DNA of 64,000 nt from Actinopolyspora alba. Lineage in GTDB: Bacteria > Actinomycetota > Actinomycetes > Mycobacteriales > Pseudonocardiaceae. The notes under the pieces were generated by a model. That model searched no databases. It had not been told where the DNA came from and saw only the letters and a program-made list of their open reading frames with translations. The translations under genes were made by a program, and so were the position numbers. The DNA is taken from the NCBI RefSeq assembly GCF_900112765.1, contig NZ_FOMZ01000002.1, positions 310,001 to 374,000 on the forward strand, written 5' to 3'. Shown here in pieces: positions 35,417 through 45,254 of the stretch. The number at the start of each line of letters is the position of its first letter. Within the stretch, counting starts at the first letter, position 1.

Positions 35417-36151
35417 ATGCTCCGAACAGCCGACGAAGAGCTCACGATCGACGAGCTGGCAGCCAGGGCGGGCGTGACCGTGCGTACGGTGCGCTTCTAC
35501 GCGTCACGTGGTCTGCTGCCACCACCTCGACTGCGCGGTCGCGTCGGGTTGTACGGGGCCGACCACCTGGCACGCCTGGACCTGATCCGGGAACTGCAGA
35601 ACCTCGGTTTCACGCTGACGGCCATCGAGGGGCATCTGGAACGGATTCCCGACGACGCTCCACCGGAGGAACTGGCGCTGCAACGCGCGCTGCTCGCTCC
35701 CTGGACGAGCGATCAGGCCGAGGAGATCGACCGGGAAGAACTGGACCGGCGCGCCGGTCGTGCCCTTTCCGACGAGGAGACCGAGCAGCTGCTGACGCTG
35801 GGAATCCTGGAACGGATCACCGACGGGCCGGACGACAACGACGAGCAGCGGCTTCGCCTGACCAGCTCGTCCATGCTCAACGTGGGATTACAGATCACCG
35901 AGCTGCGGCTGCCCCGGGAAATGCTGCTGCAGGCCAAGCACATCGTGGAGCAGCACACCTCGCAGATGGCGAGCGAGCTGCGCGAGCTGTTCGCGGCCAA
36001 CGTGCTGCGCCCCTACGTGGAACGGGGCCGGCCGGAATCCGAGCGGGAACGGGTCAGGACCGCGGCCGACCAGCTGCGTCCGCTCACGATTCAGGTACTG
36101 GTCAACGGGTTCCAGCGTGCCGTCAACGACGTGATCCGCAATCATGTCTGA
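35417..36151 (+). CDS. MerR-family regulator
   Basis: This is a 244-residue protein. I choose ATG 35417 because TAGTAT lies about ten bases upstream, implying an almost leaderless message. The in-frame GTG at 35384 falls within the operator repeats. Residues 1-70 form the MerR winged helix (LTIDELAARAGVTVRTVRFY, YGADHLARLDLIRELQNLGF). The long C-terminal half is helical, probably a dimer and effector domain. It faces the CoA-transferase/acyl-CoA dehydrogenase pair across a 110-base gap and is the obvious candidate to control it. Confidence 0.88.
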   Translation: MLRTADEELTIDELAARAGVTVRTVRFYASRGLLPPPRLRGRVGLYGADHLARLDLIRELQNLGFTLTAIEGHLERIPDDAPPEELALQRALLAPWTSDQAEEIDREELDRRAGRALSDEETEQLLTLGILERITDGPDDNDEQRLRLTSSSMLNVGLQITELRLPREMLLQAKHIVEQHTSQMASELRELFAANVLRPYVERGRPESERERVRTAADQLRPLTIQVLVNGFQRAVNDVIRNHV

Positions 36152-36242
36152 CCGGGGTGTTCGGGACCGGTTCTCCTGAACCTTCCCGACGGGATCCGCC
36201 GCTGTCTCGTGAGCCGAGTTCTCGTCGTGCACGTGTGCTGTG

Positions 36243-36306
36243 ACCTCCGTGCACGGGGAGCTCCGTGCACGGGGAACTCCGTGCACGGGGAACTCCGTGC
36301 ACGGGG
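36243..36306. repeat. Four 16-base tandem repeats
   Basis: The unit (A)ACTCCGTGCACGGGG is repeated four times without gaps. The first two copies differ at the second or third base. Each unit contains the palindrome CCGTGCACGG. The array lies 137 bases upstream of the SSI-like gene, where it could be a multi-site operator. Confidence 0.9.
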
Positions 36307-36442
36307 AACTCACAGTCCAAGTTGCTTCCACGATCGACGGAAACTCGATCCGGTGATACTGGCCCGTGATTGCGGCGCGGTGCTACTCCAACCGGGTAAG
36401 TATTTCCCGAGGTGATCCCTATCGACACGGAGGAAGCACAAC

Positions 36443-36892
36443 ATGAGCTTTTCCGGACCGCTCGGCCGCACTCTGTTCACCGCCTGCGCGGTAGTCACGG
36501 GCATGCTGTTGCCGCTGGTACCGCACGCGGGCGTCGAGCGGGCTTCCGCCACGACCACGACCTCGGTGAACGAGGTCCAGCCGGCGATCAGCGTCCTCAG
36601 TCTGCGGGTCATTCCGACGAACCGCGCGGAGGGGACGCGATCGGTGACGCTGCGCTGCGAACCGGCAGGCGGGACTCACCCCCGGGCCGAGCAGGCGTGC
36701 GAACAGCTGGCGAGCAACGAGGGCGAGTTCGGCGCGCTCCAGGAGCAGCGGAATCCGATGTGCCCGCTGGTGTACCGTCCGGTCACCGTCCACGCCACCG
36801 GGATGTGGCGAAACCACGCCGTCGACCACCGCGAGACGTTCTCCAACGAGTGCGAGATGCGGGCGAAGACCGGTGAGCTCTTCGAGTTCTGA
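36443..36892 (+). CDS. SSI-like secreted serine-protease inhibitor
   Basis: This is a 149-residue precursor. GGAGGA lies eight bases before ATG 36443. The signal peptide is residues 1 to about 36 (LFTACAVVTGMLLPLVP). The mature part is the Streptomyces subtilisin inhibitor fold: SVTLRCEPAGGTHP, ACEQL, MCPLVYRPV and ETFSNECEM. Cys72, Cys86, Cys107 and Cys137 match the two conserved disulfides. By alignment to SSI (reactive bond after Met73 in MCPMVYDPV), the P1 residue here is Leu109, consistent with inhibition of subtilisin- or chymotrypsin-like proteases. It is secreted to the medium. Confidence 0.93.
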   Translation: MSFSGPLGRTLFTACAVVTGMLLPLVPHAGVERASATTTTSVNEVQPAISVLSLRVIPTNRAEGTRSVTLRCEPAGGTHPRAEQACEQLASNEGEFGALQEQRNPMCPLVYRPVTVHATGMWRNHAVDHRETFSNECEMRAKTGELFEF

Positions 36893-36905
36893 TGTCGCAC
36901 CGGCG

Positions 36906-37031
36906 CGATTTCGCGAGAAATCGACGCCCCGGTGCGGGGAGATGCCCCGGGCGGGCGTCAATTTCGCGAGAAATCGACGTCCCGCTATGGCGGTGTGGCC
37001 CCGAACTCCGTCAATTTCCCACGAAATCGCC
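36906..37031. repeat. Cluster of three short palindromes (P4-P6)
   Basis: P4 (36906-36925) and P5 (36957-36978, GTCAATTTC-GCGA-GAAATCGAC) are near perfect; P6 (37010-37031) is degenerate. Core-to-core spacing is 52 and 53 bases, and the 30-base spacers are unrelated to each other. The cluster starts 14 bases after the stop of the SSI gene and is followed by R4. Confidence 0.8.
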
Positions 37032-37101
37032 GGGCCACCAGCCCCGACGAACAGCCGCACTCCCACCACTCCCGCAAGCCGACCCCCACCACCCTTGCGG
37101 C

Positions 37102-37215
37102 AGGACCGACCGCGGGTTCTCCGGCGAGTGCCTCGCGAGGACGGCCCCGACGTTGTGTAGTGCCTACCCGATGTCGGGGCACCCGCAGCGAGAGCCGTGC
37201 GAGAGGTTCCGCCAC
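37102..37215 (+). repeat. Dispersed structured repeat R4
   Basis: The family arms are CGCGGGTTCTCC and GCGAGAGCCGTGCGAGAGG followed by TTCCGCCAC. The inner stem is GCCCCGAC (37144-37151) with GTCGGGGC (37173-37180). The 21-base loop is the same as in R1, although the stem sequence differs. The conserved end lies 35 bases beyond the stop of sdaA (37251). Confidence 0.8.
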
Positions 37216-37250
37216 GGAACCTCCTACGGAGGCGACTGCGCCATCGGCCG

Positions 37251-38606
<1,356 letters not shown>

Positions 38607-38711
38607 TGATCGTCTCTTCTTCGTACGTGAGGTGTGGTTCGCCTGCCCCGCCACCTCGTCGTGGCGGGGGCCGTCAATCAGCGGCGGCGGGAGTCACTAG
38701 GCGGTGGGGAG

Positions 38712-39083
38712 TCACTCACCCGTGAGTTCGGCGTACTGCGTGGCGTCCAGCAGCGGACCGTACTCGCTGACGCGCAGCTCCAGCAGCCAGCCCTCGCCGA
38801 AGGGGTCGTCGTTGATCTGGGCGGGGTCGTCGACGACGGCCTCGTTTACCGAGACGACCTCACCGGTGGCGGGGGCGTAGAGGTCGCTGACCGACTTGGT
38901 GGACTCCAGCTCGCCGCAGGCCTCACCGGCGGTGATCTGCTTGCCCACCTCGGGCAGGTCCACGTAGACGATGTCACCGAGCGCGTTGGCCGCGTAGGGG
39001 GTGACCCCGACACGCACGACGTCGCCGCGCTCGGCCAGCCACTCGTGCTCCTGGGTGTACTTGAGGTCCGTGGGCAGACTCAT
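38712..39083 (-). CDS. gcvH: Glycine cleavage system H protein
   Basis: This is a 123-residue protein starting at ATG 39083, with GGAG eight bases upstream. It opens LPTDLKYTQEHEWLAERGDV. The lipoylated lysine is in ELESTKSVSDLYAP, and GEGWLLELRVSE marks the C-terminal part. It shuttles the aminomethyl group between the P, T and L proteins. gcvT and gcvP are not in this window. The glycine riboswitch immediately upstream should turn on gcvH and the following sdaA when glycine is abundant. Confidence 0.96.
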   Translation of the reverse strand: MSLPTDLKYTQEHEWLAERGDVVRVGVTPYAANALGDIVYVDLPEVGKQITAGEACGELESTKSVSDLYAPATGEVVSVNEAVVDDPAQINDDPFGEGWLLELRVSEYGPLLDATQYAELTGE

Positions 39084-39221
39084 GGGGGAGGCTCCATTGC
39101 TGTCGTTTGGACACCGGTACCCGACGTCCCGTGGGGCCGTCGGACACGAGCATTCTCGCGTGCCGCGACTCCACCCGGCCGGGCGGCATGCCGCGAACAC
39201 CGGAGTCCGCGTACTTGGTGG

Positions 39222-39428
39222 CCTCCCCCTCTGTTGCGGAACCTGAGAGCTTCACCGCGACGTCGCGGTTTGCACCGTGGGTGCGCACGCCTTCGTCGCG
39301 GCGGCGCTTTCCAGAGTTGCCTCGATCGGACGGTACGGATGCCTGAGAGTTTACGGGGAGTTTTGCTCCTTCGGCGCCCGTTCGGTGACACCGTGTGCAC
39401 GGTGCTCACCCGCGGGACTCTCCCGCCC
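39222..39428 (-). ncRNA. Tandem glycine riboswitch
   Basis: Read on the minus strand, aptamer 1 shows GCGGGAGAGTCCC, CGCCGAAGGAGCAAAACTCC and AACTCTCAGGCA. After a short linker, aptamer 2 shows CACCCACGGTGCAAACC, GAAGCTCTCAGGTTCCG and CAACAGAGGGGGA. Both aptamers have the paired AGGAGCAA/GGTGCAA and CTCTCAGG signatures of the gcvT-type glycine riboswitch. The 3' end lies about 140 bases before gcvH. Confidence 0.92.
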
Positions 39429-39657
39429 GGTGTCGTGGGCCGATATGCGATTGTCGCTGTGTTCGGCAACGATAACCCGAGGGGTGGGCGTATCCAACCC
39501 CGGATATCGCGAAGCGGCGAGTACGGGCCCCGAATGGGGCGTCGAAGCTCGCGCGGTGTGCCCACGATCACCGCCGGAGGTCGCCGCGGACCTCACGTGA
39601 TCGGGCGGGAGAACTCCCTTCTGATCTGATCCGTCGTGAACGATCCCGGGAGGGGTG

Positions 39658-41244
39658 ATGGTCGACATACGGGGCCTGGTCGAGCGAGTCGGCCCCACAC
39701 TGCTGCGTCCGGTGGTGATACCGGACGAGACCGGCGGCGTGGGGGACGTCGTCATCGCCGAACCCGAGGAACCCGGCGGGATCGGAACGGCCGACGTGGT
39801 GCTCGGCGTGGGGGGTACCGACCGGGCGTGGGCCGCGGAGCTGGTGCGTGAGTGCGGTGTGCGGCATGCGGCGGCCGTGCTGCTGAAACCGCCGGTGTGC
39901 GCCGAGGAGTCGGTGATCTCGGAGGCGAAGGACGCGGGACTCGCGCTGATCGAGGTCCGGCGGGGCGCGGCCTGGGCACAGCTGGTGTGGTTGCTGCGGG
40001 GCGCGCTGGCGGGAACGGACCCGGGATCGGCGGTCGGCTCCCCGCAGCAGGTGGGCTCGGCGGGACTGGGCGATCTGTTCCGACTGGCGGACGCGGTGGC
40101 CGAGGTGGTCGACGCCCCTGTGACCATCGAGGACGCGCACTCGCAGGTGCTGGCCTACTCGGCGCGGCAGGACGTGACCGATCCCGCCCGGGTTTCGACG
40201 ATCATGGGGCGTAGGCAGCCGGACGACGTGCTGGCGAAGTTCCGGGCGCGGGGCACGTTCCGACAGCTGAGCCGCGGCGGCTCGGCCGTCTACGTCCCGG
40301 AACAGCCGGACGGCACGCTGCCCCGGTTGGTGGTGCCGATCCGGATGGGCGGTGAGCTGCTCGGATCGATGTGGGCCGTGGTCACCGGCGAGGTGTCCGA
40401 GCAGCGCGCCTCGGCGTTCGCCGACACCGCCGCGCTGGTGGCGCTGCAACTGCTTCGCTGGCGGGTGATGACCGACTCGGAGCGGCAGCGTTCGGCCGGG
40501 CTGGTGCGGTCGCTGCTGGAGGGCTCCGAGGGCTGGCGCGCGGCTGCCAACGAGTTGGGGGTACGTGCCGAACCGCACCGGGTGGTCGCGATCGACGTGC
40601 GCGCCAGTGACGGTACCGACGAGGGGCACCGGCTCGCGATGTGGGAGTGGATCACCCGGGGAATCGGCCGCGGTCCGATGGTCGCCGAGTCGGGTGGGGT
40701 GCTGTACGCGGTGGTGCCCGACCGTTCCGGCGCGGGTGGCTGGCCCGCCCTGCGGGAGGCGTTGCTGGCGCACATCCACGAGATGGACGCGGCCGATCCG
40801 CGCCCACTGGTGGCGGTGGGCACCGCCTCCCCGGTGGCGGAACTGCCGGACTCCCGCGGCAGGGCCGATGAGGTGCTGGCGCTGCTGCGCACGGGCATGG
40901 TGGAACGCGAGGTCGCGGTCCACGAGCAGCTCTGGCACGCCCTGGTTCTGGCGAGGGCGGCCGGTGCCGCCAGCGACGCGGGCGTGGAATCGCTCGGTCC
41001 GCTGCGGCGGCTGCGCGACAACGACCACGCCCAGGGGACCGACTACCTGCGCACCCTGCACGCCTGGCTGCGCCACCCGGGGGATCCGCGTGCCGCGAGC
41101 CGGGAGCTGCGGGTGCACCCGAACACCTTCCGGTACCGGATGAAGCGAGTGGGCGCCCTGCTGGACGTGGATCTCGACGACGCGGACGTGCGTTCGGCAC
41201 TGCTGGTGCAGTTGCTGGCCGAGCGGTGGAACCCGCACGGCTGA
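39658..41244 (+). CDS. PucR-family transcriptional regulator
   Basis: This is a 528-residue protein starting at ATG 39658 (an adjacent GTG at 39655 is possible), with GGGAGG upstream. The N-terminal PucR-like domain (about 1-120) is followed by a GAF-like central part (DAVAEVVDAPVTIEDAHSQV) and the C-terminal PucR helix-turn-helix (RAASRELRVHPNTFRYRMKR). It lies 220 bases upstream of ald in the same orientation. PucR-type AdeR/AlaR-like proteins activate alanine dehydrogenase genes in other actinobacteria and bacilli, so alanine-responsive control of ald is the likely role. Confidence 0.88.
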   Translation: MVDIRGLVERVGPTLLRPVVIPDETGGVGDVVIAEPEEPGGIGTADVVLGVGGTDRAWAAELVRECGVRHAAAVLLKPPVCAEESVISEAKDAGLALIEVRRGAAWAQLVWLLRGALAGTDPGSAVGSPQQVGSAGLGDLFRLADAVAEVVDAPVTIEDAHSQVLAYSARQDVTDPARVSTIMGRRQPDDVLAKFRARGTFRQLSRGGSAVYVPEQPDGTLPRLVVPIRMGGELLGSMWAVVTGEVSEQRASAFADTAALVALQLLRWRVMTDSERQRSAGLVRSLLEGSEGWRAAANELGVRAEPHRVVAIDVRASDGTDEGHRLAMWEWITRGIGRGPMVAESGGVLYAVVPDRSGAGGWPALREALLAHIHEMDAADPRPLVAVGTASPVAELPDSRGRADEVLALLRTGMVEREVAVHEQLWHALVLARAAGAASDAGVESLGPLRRLRDNDHAQGTDYLRTLHAWLRHPGDPRAASRELRVHPNTFRYRMKRVGALLDVDLDDADVRSALLVQLLAERWNPHG

Positions 41245-41464
41245 CTGTTGTGCCGACAGCACAAGAGTACCGGTGCGATCTCATCGTGCGGGAATGATGC
41301 GGCCGGGCCGGTGACGGAGCATCGTGGTGCGCGACAGCGCCGCGCCGTCACTCCCGCACACCGGGGCGGACGGGCGGCGCGGTGCGGAGAAAGCCCCCGG
41401 CACACCCGCCGGTTCGGTGATCACCCGAACGGAATCGGACACCACCCCTCGGAAGGAAATCGCA

Positions 41465-42583
41465 GTGAAGATCGCCGTACCCCGCGAGATCAAGAACAAC
41501 GAATACCGCGTCGCGCTCACACCAGCGGGGGTGCACGAGTTCGTCGGCAGAGGCCACGAGGTGTTCGTGGAGGCGAACGCGGGCGCGGGCTCGTCCATCC
41601 CCGACGAGGAGTTCCTCGCGGCGGGGGCGAAGGTTCTTCCCGGCGCCGACGAGGTGTGGTCCGAGGGCGAGCTGGTGCTCAAGGTCAAGGAGCCGATCGA
41701 GGAGGAGTACCCGCGACTGCGGCGGGACCAGGTGCTGTTCACCTACCTGCACCTGGCGGCGTCGAGCGGACTCACCAACGCGCTGCTGGACTCCGGGGTC
41801 ACCGGTATCGCCTACGAGACGGTGCAGACCGCCGACGGTGCGCTGCCGCTGCTGGCCCCGATGAGCGAGGTGGCCGGTCGGCTGGCTCCGCAGGTGGGGG
41901 CCTACTCGCTGATGCGCCCGAGCGGTGGACGCGGGATGCTGCCCGGCGGTGTTCCCGGCGTGCACCCGGCACGGGTCGTGGTGATCGGCGGCGGTGTCGC
42001 GGGGCTGAACGCCGCGCGGGTCGCGCTCGGCATGGGAGCCGACGTGGAACTGCTGGACACCAATGTGGACAAGCTGCGTGAGATCGACCGGGACTTCGAC
42101 GGGCGCATCCGCACGGTCACCTCGAACCGCTACAGCGTCGAGCAGGCGGTTCGCGCGGCCGATCTGATCATCGGTGCGGTGCTGATCCCCGGCGCGAAAG
42201 CGCCGAAGCTGGTCTCCAACGAACTCGTCGCGCGACTCAAGCCGGGCAGTGTGCTGGTGGACATCGCCATCGACCAGGGCGGGTGCTTCGCGGACTCCCA
42301 ACCCACCACGCACGACGACCCGACCTACCGGGTGCACGACTCGGTGTTCTACTGCGTGGCCAACATGCCGGGGGCGGTGCCGAACACCTCCACGCACGCG
42401 CTGACCAACGTGACGCTGCCGTACGCGCTGCGGATCGCCGAGCGGGGCTGGCGGGAGGCCTGCCGCGAGGACGCGGCGCTGGCCGCGGGGCTCAACACCC
42501 ACGACGGAACGCTCGTCAACGAACCGGTCGCCGCCGCGCACGGCCTGTCGCACGACGACGTGGCGAGCGTGCTCGGAGCGTGA
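41465..42583 (+). CDS. ald: Alanine dehydrogenase
   Basis: This is a 372-residue protein starting at GTG 41465, with AAGGAA upstream. It opens KIAVPREIKNNEYRVALTPA, with the substrate lysine in ELVLKVKEPIEEEY and the catalytic histidine in LFTYLHLAAS. The NAD motif is VVVIGGGVAGLNAARVALGM, with VELLDTN binding the ribose. The C-terminal signature DIAIDQGGCFADSQPTTHDD is complete. It deaminates L-alanine to pyruvate and ammonia with NAD, or runs the reverse reaction. Together with sdaA the region channels amino acids to pyruvate. Confidence 0.97.
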   Translation: MKIAVPREIKNNEYRVALTPAGVHEFVGRGHEVFVEANAGAGSSIPDEEFLAAGAKVLPGADEVWSEGELVLKVKEPIEEEYPRLRRDQVLFTYLHLAASSGLTNALLDSGVTGIAYETVQTADGALPLLAPMSEVAGRLAPQVGAYSLMRPSGGRGMLPGGVPGVHPARVVVIGGGVAGLNAARVALGMGADVELLDTNVDKLREIDRDFDGRIRTVTSNRYSVEQAVRAADLIIGAVLIPGAKAPKLVSNELVARLKPGSVLVDIAIDQGGCFADSQPTTHDDPTYRVHDSVFYCVANMPGAVPNTSTHALTNVTLPYALRIAERGWREACREDAALAAGLNTHDGTLVNEPVAAAHGLSHDDVASVLGA

Positions 42584-42646
42584 CGGCCGAGTCGTCTCGC
42601 CGGGGAGCCGAGTGGACGAAGCACCACGGGAAGCGGTGTCCGATGA

Positions 42647-42682
42647 GAAACGGGGCCTCTCTCGCGAGAGAGGCCCCGTTTC
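42647..42682. terminator. Intrinsic terminator downstream of ald
   Basis: A perfect palindrome of 36 bases starts GAAACGGGGCCTCTC and is centred on TCGCGA. A short T-rich stretch follows. Confidence 0.85.
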
Positions 42683-42953
42683 GTTCGAGGCGGCCTGCTC
42701 AACCAGCCTGGGGGTCACCGGGAGCTGGCCGCCGACTCTCAGTGTAGAACACGAATGCCCGGTTACCGAAGCCCTGCGACCGGATGTTCAGCTGATTTTC
42801 TTCTCGCTGCGCTATCAGCCTTCACCCGTGTTTCACACGAAAGTGTGATGAAGCGAGCAAAACCTGAAGTCCTTACGGGTGAACGTCGATGGTCCAGTCA
42901 GGTGCGGTACCACTCCACCGCTCCCACGCAACGAGCAGTTCGGGAGGATCCGT

Positions 42954-43673
42954 ATGGAGATCGGGACTCGTCGGCCGACCCGTCCGAGCAACCCCACGAC
43001 GGCACTGGGTGGCGATCTGAGCGAAACCACCGTCGAACGGCCGCGACCCGATGCCGAGGAGGCCCGGGACGGCTTCGAGGGCATCACCGCGGCGGAAGAT
43101 CACGAGTCCTTACAGCGGCAGCTCGACCGACTGGAACAGCTGGCCGACGAGGGTCCCGCGGAGGCGGTGCTGCCGCTGGCCCGCTCGGAACTGCACCGGT
43201 TGACGGAAGGACTGCGTGCGCTGCTGGAGGAGCACGGCCCGGACGAGAGCGGGCGGTGCCCGGTCTGTCCGGGCGGACTGCGCGCGCGCCGCTGGCCGTG
43301 TGAGGTCTGGACCACCGCGCACGCCCAGCTGATCGGCGAGGATCCCGACCCGGTCGGCAGCGCCAACCGGTCCAAGCTGGCCCGGCTCCGGGAGAAGGCC
43401 CCCCGCAACCCCTTCGGACAACAACGCGCCACTCGCACTCCGAAGATCCCGGTGGCAGGCACGGCCGTCGTCTCCGGTGGCGCTCGCGGCCCCGGCGATT
43501 GGAACACGGGTGAGTTCACGCTCCCGGACCCGACGAACGCGCCGGACAACGACACGCCGAACGACGAGGCCACCGAGGAACTGCCCGCCGTCCCGCCCGT
43601 CGGCGGCCACCTGGAAACCGACCGCAACCGGATCCACCGCGCCGGCATAGCCCCCAGGGAGAGCCCCGTGTAA
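42954..43673 (+). CDS. Conserved hypothetical protein with CPVC motif
   Basis: This is a 239-residue protein starting at ATG 42954, with GGGAGG upstream. Residues 1-40 are disordered. About 45-100 form helices (SLQRQLDRLEQLADEGPAEA and LARSELHRLTEGLRALLEEH). A single CxxC in GRCPVCPGGLRARRWPCEVW has a third Cys nearby, a possible zinc or redox site. Residues 150-239 are low complexity (NDTPNDEATEELPAVPPVGG). I do not recognise a function. It lies alone between the ald terminator and the ABC transporter. Confidence 0.75.
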   Translation: MEIGTRRPTRPSNPTTALGGDLSETTVERPRPDAEEARDGFEGITAAEDHESLQRQLDRLEQLADEGPAEAVLPLARSELHRLTEGLRALLEEHGPDESGRCPVCPGGLRARRWPCEVWTTAHAQLIGEDPDPVGSANRSKLARLREKAPRNPFGQQRATRTPKIPVAGTAVVSGGARGPGDWNTGEFTLPDPTNAPDNDTPNDEATEELPAVPPVGGHLETDRNRIHRAGIAPRESPV

Positions 43674-43904
43674 CCACTCGAGGAGCACCGTTCCGCGGCG
43701 AGGTCCACGGGTCAACCACACACCGCTCCGGCTGGTGTGGGCGCCGACACGAAAGATCCTCGCGGACACCGGGACCGATCCGGTCACACATGAGGCAGGA
43801 TTGGGTGCAGCGTCCAACGATCAGCCACGGACCCGTTCCGTGGTGACCGCGTGGCGCCGCACGGACCGCGAGGATCGGGGTGTCCCCGTGAACGGGAGGA
43901 ACGA

Positions 43905-45254
43905 GTGCACGACGGCAGCGGCCGCATCCTGGTGCAACAGCTGCACAAAAGCTTCGGGCCCCTGACCGCGGTCCAGAACCTCGATTTCGCGGTCGAGCCC
44001 GGTTCGGTGACCGGTTTCCTCGGCCCCAACGGCTCTGGCAAGACCACCACCCTGCGCATGATCCTGGGGTTGATGAAACCGACCTCCGGTGCCGCCTACG
44101 TCGAGGGCGTTCCGTTCACCAGGCTTCGGAACCCCGCGAGGATCGTGGGAGCGGTGCTGGACTCGCAGTCCTTTCACCCCGGACACACCGCGCGCGGGCA
44201 TCTGCGCTGCTACACGGCCGCCCTGGGATTACCGGACGAGCAGGCCGATCAGGTGTTGGAACTGGTGGGACTCGGCAACGCCGCGCGTCGCAAGACCAAG
44301 GGCTTCTCGCTGGGCATGCGGCAGCGGCTGGCACTCGCCACCGCACTGCTGGGGGATCCCCGGATCCTGGTGCTCGACGAGCCCGCCAACGGGATGGATC
44401 CGGAGGGGATCGCCTGGCTGCGGGGCTTCCTGAAGGCATACGCATCCACCGGGCGCACGGTGCTGGTCTCCAGCCACCTGCTCCGCGAGATGGAGCACAC
44501 CGTGGATCACGTGGTGATAGTCAGCCGCGGCCGGTCGGTCTACAACGGCAGCCTGGAACAGCTGCGCGCCGACAGGCAGTCCCGGGTGCTGGTTCGCGTG
44601 TCGGATCCGATGACGCTGAGCTCGATGCTGCGGGAGAGCGGTGTGAGCACGGAGTACCTGTGGGACGGCAAGCTCGCGGTCACGGGTGTGGACACACGCG
44701 GCATCGCCGACCTGGCGTTACGCGCCGGAGTGGCGATCCAGGAGTTACAGGAGTCCTCCGGTGATCTGGAGCAGCTGTTCTTCCAGCTCACCGAGGGGCA
44801 GTTCGCAGGATCCGACCAACCGTTCGGCCCCGGTCAGGGGGCGACTCCCGGCGCGGCCGGACAGCAACAGCAACAGTGGCAACCGCAGCCCGCGCGGCAA
44901 CAGGGATACGGGCAGCAGGGGTTCGTGCAGCCGGGTCAGCAACCGTCACAACAGCAGCCGCCACCGCAACAGCCGTTCCAGCAACCACCCCAACAGTGGC
45001 AGCGGTCCCAGCAGTCGCCGTACCAGCAACCGGCTCCCCCACAGCCTTCGCCGGATGCCGCGGCACCGAGCCCGTGGGCACCGGACGGTGCCGGGCAGCG
45101 GTTGTCCGAGAGTTCCCCGCCCGAATCGGACCCACCCGGCCTGGGGGGTGGCTACCGCCCCCGAACGGATCAACCGGAACAGCGGGAACCGGAACGACAC
45201 GAGGCCGAGCACGCCGGGGCCGACGAGGACGCGTACGGGGGTGAGAACCGGTGA
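43905..45254 (+). CDS. ABC transporter ATP-binding protein with Gln/Pro-rich tail
   Basis: This is a 449-residue protein starting at GTG 43905, with GGGAGGA upstream. The ATPase domain (about 1-230) has Walker A GPNGSGKTTT, signature SLGMRQRLALATAL, Walker B ILVLDEPANGMDPEG and the H-loop SSH. It has a DrrA/CcmA-like C-terminal extension to about residue 305. The remaining 145 residues are Gln, Pro and Gly repeats ending in an acidic stretch, which is unusual for this family. It overlaps the permease gene by GTGA, so the two form one exporter. The substrate is unknown. Confidence 0.92.
   Translation: MHDGSGRILVQQLHKSFGPLTAVQNLDFAVEPGSVTGFLGPNGSGKTTTLRMILGLMKPTSGAAYVEGVPFTRLRNPARIVGAVLDSQSFHPGHTARGHLRCYTAALGLPDEQADQVLELVGLGNAARRKTKGFSLGMRQRLALATALLGDPRILVLDEPANGMDPEGIAWLRGFLKAYASTGRTVLVSSHLLREMEHTVDHVVIVSRGRSVYNGSLEQLRADRQSRVLVRVSDPMTLSSMLRESGVSTEYLWDGKLAVTGVDTRGIADLALRAGVAIQELQESSGDLEQLFFQLTEGQFAGSDQPFGPGQGATPGAAGQQQQQWQPQPARQQGYGQQGFVQPGQQPSQQQPPPQQPFQQPPQQWQRSQQSPYQQPAPPQPSPDAAAPSPWAPDGAGQRLSESSPPESDPPGLGGGYRPRTDQPEQREPERHEAEHAGADEDAYGGENR

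Noticed and set aside
36906-37031. CRISPR-like array (repeats of about 22 bases, spacers of about 30)
   Set aside because: Only three repeats per cluster, repeats are degenerate and strongly palindromic, one spacer in the other cluster is about 50 bases, single copies occur elsewhere, and no cas genes are present.
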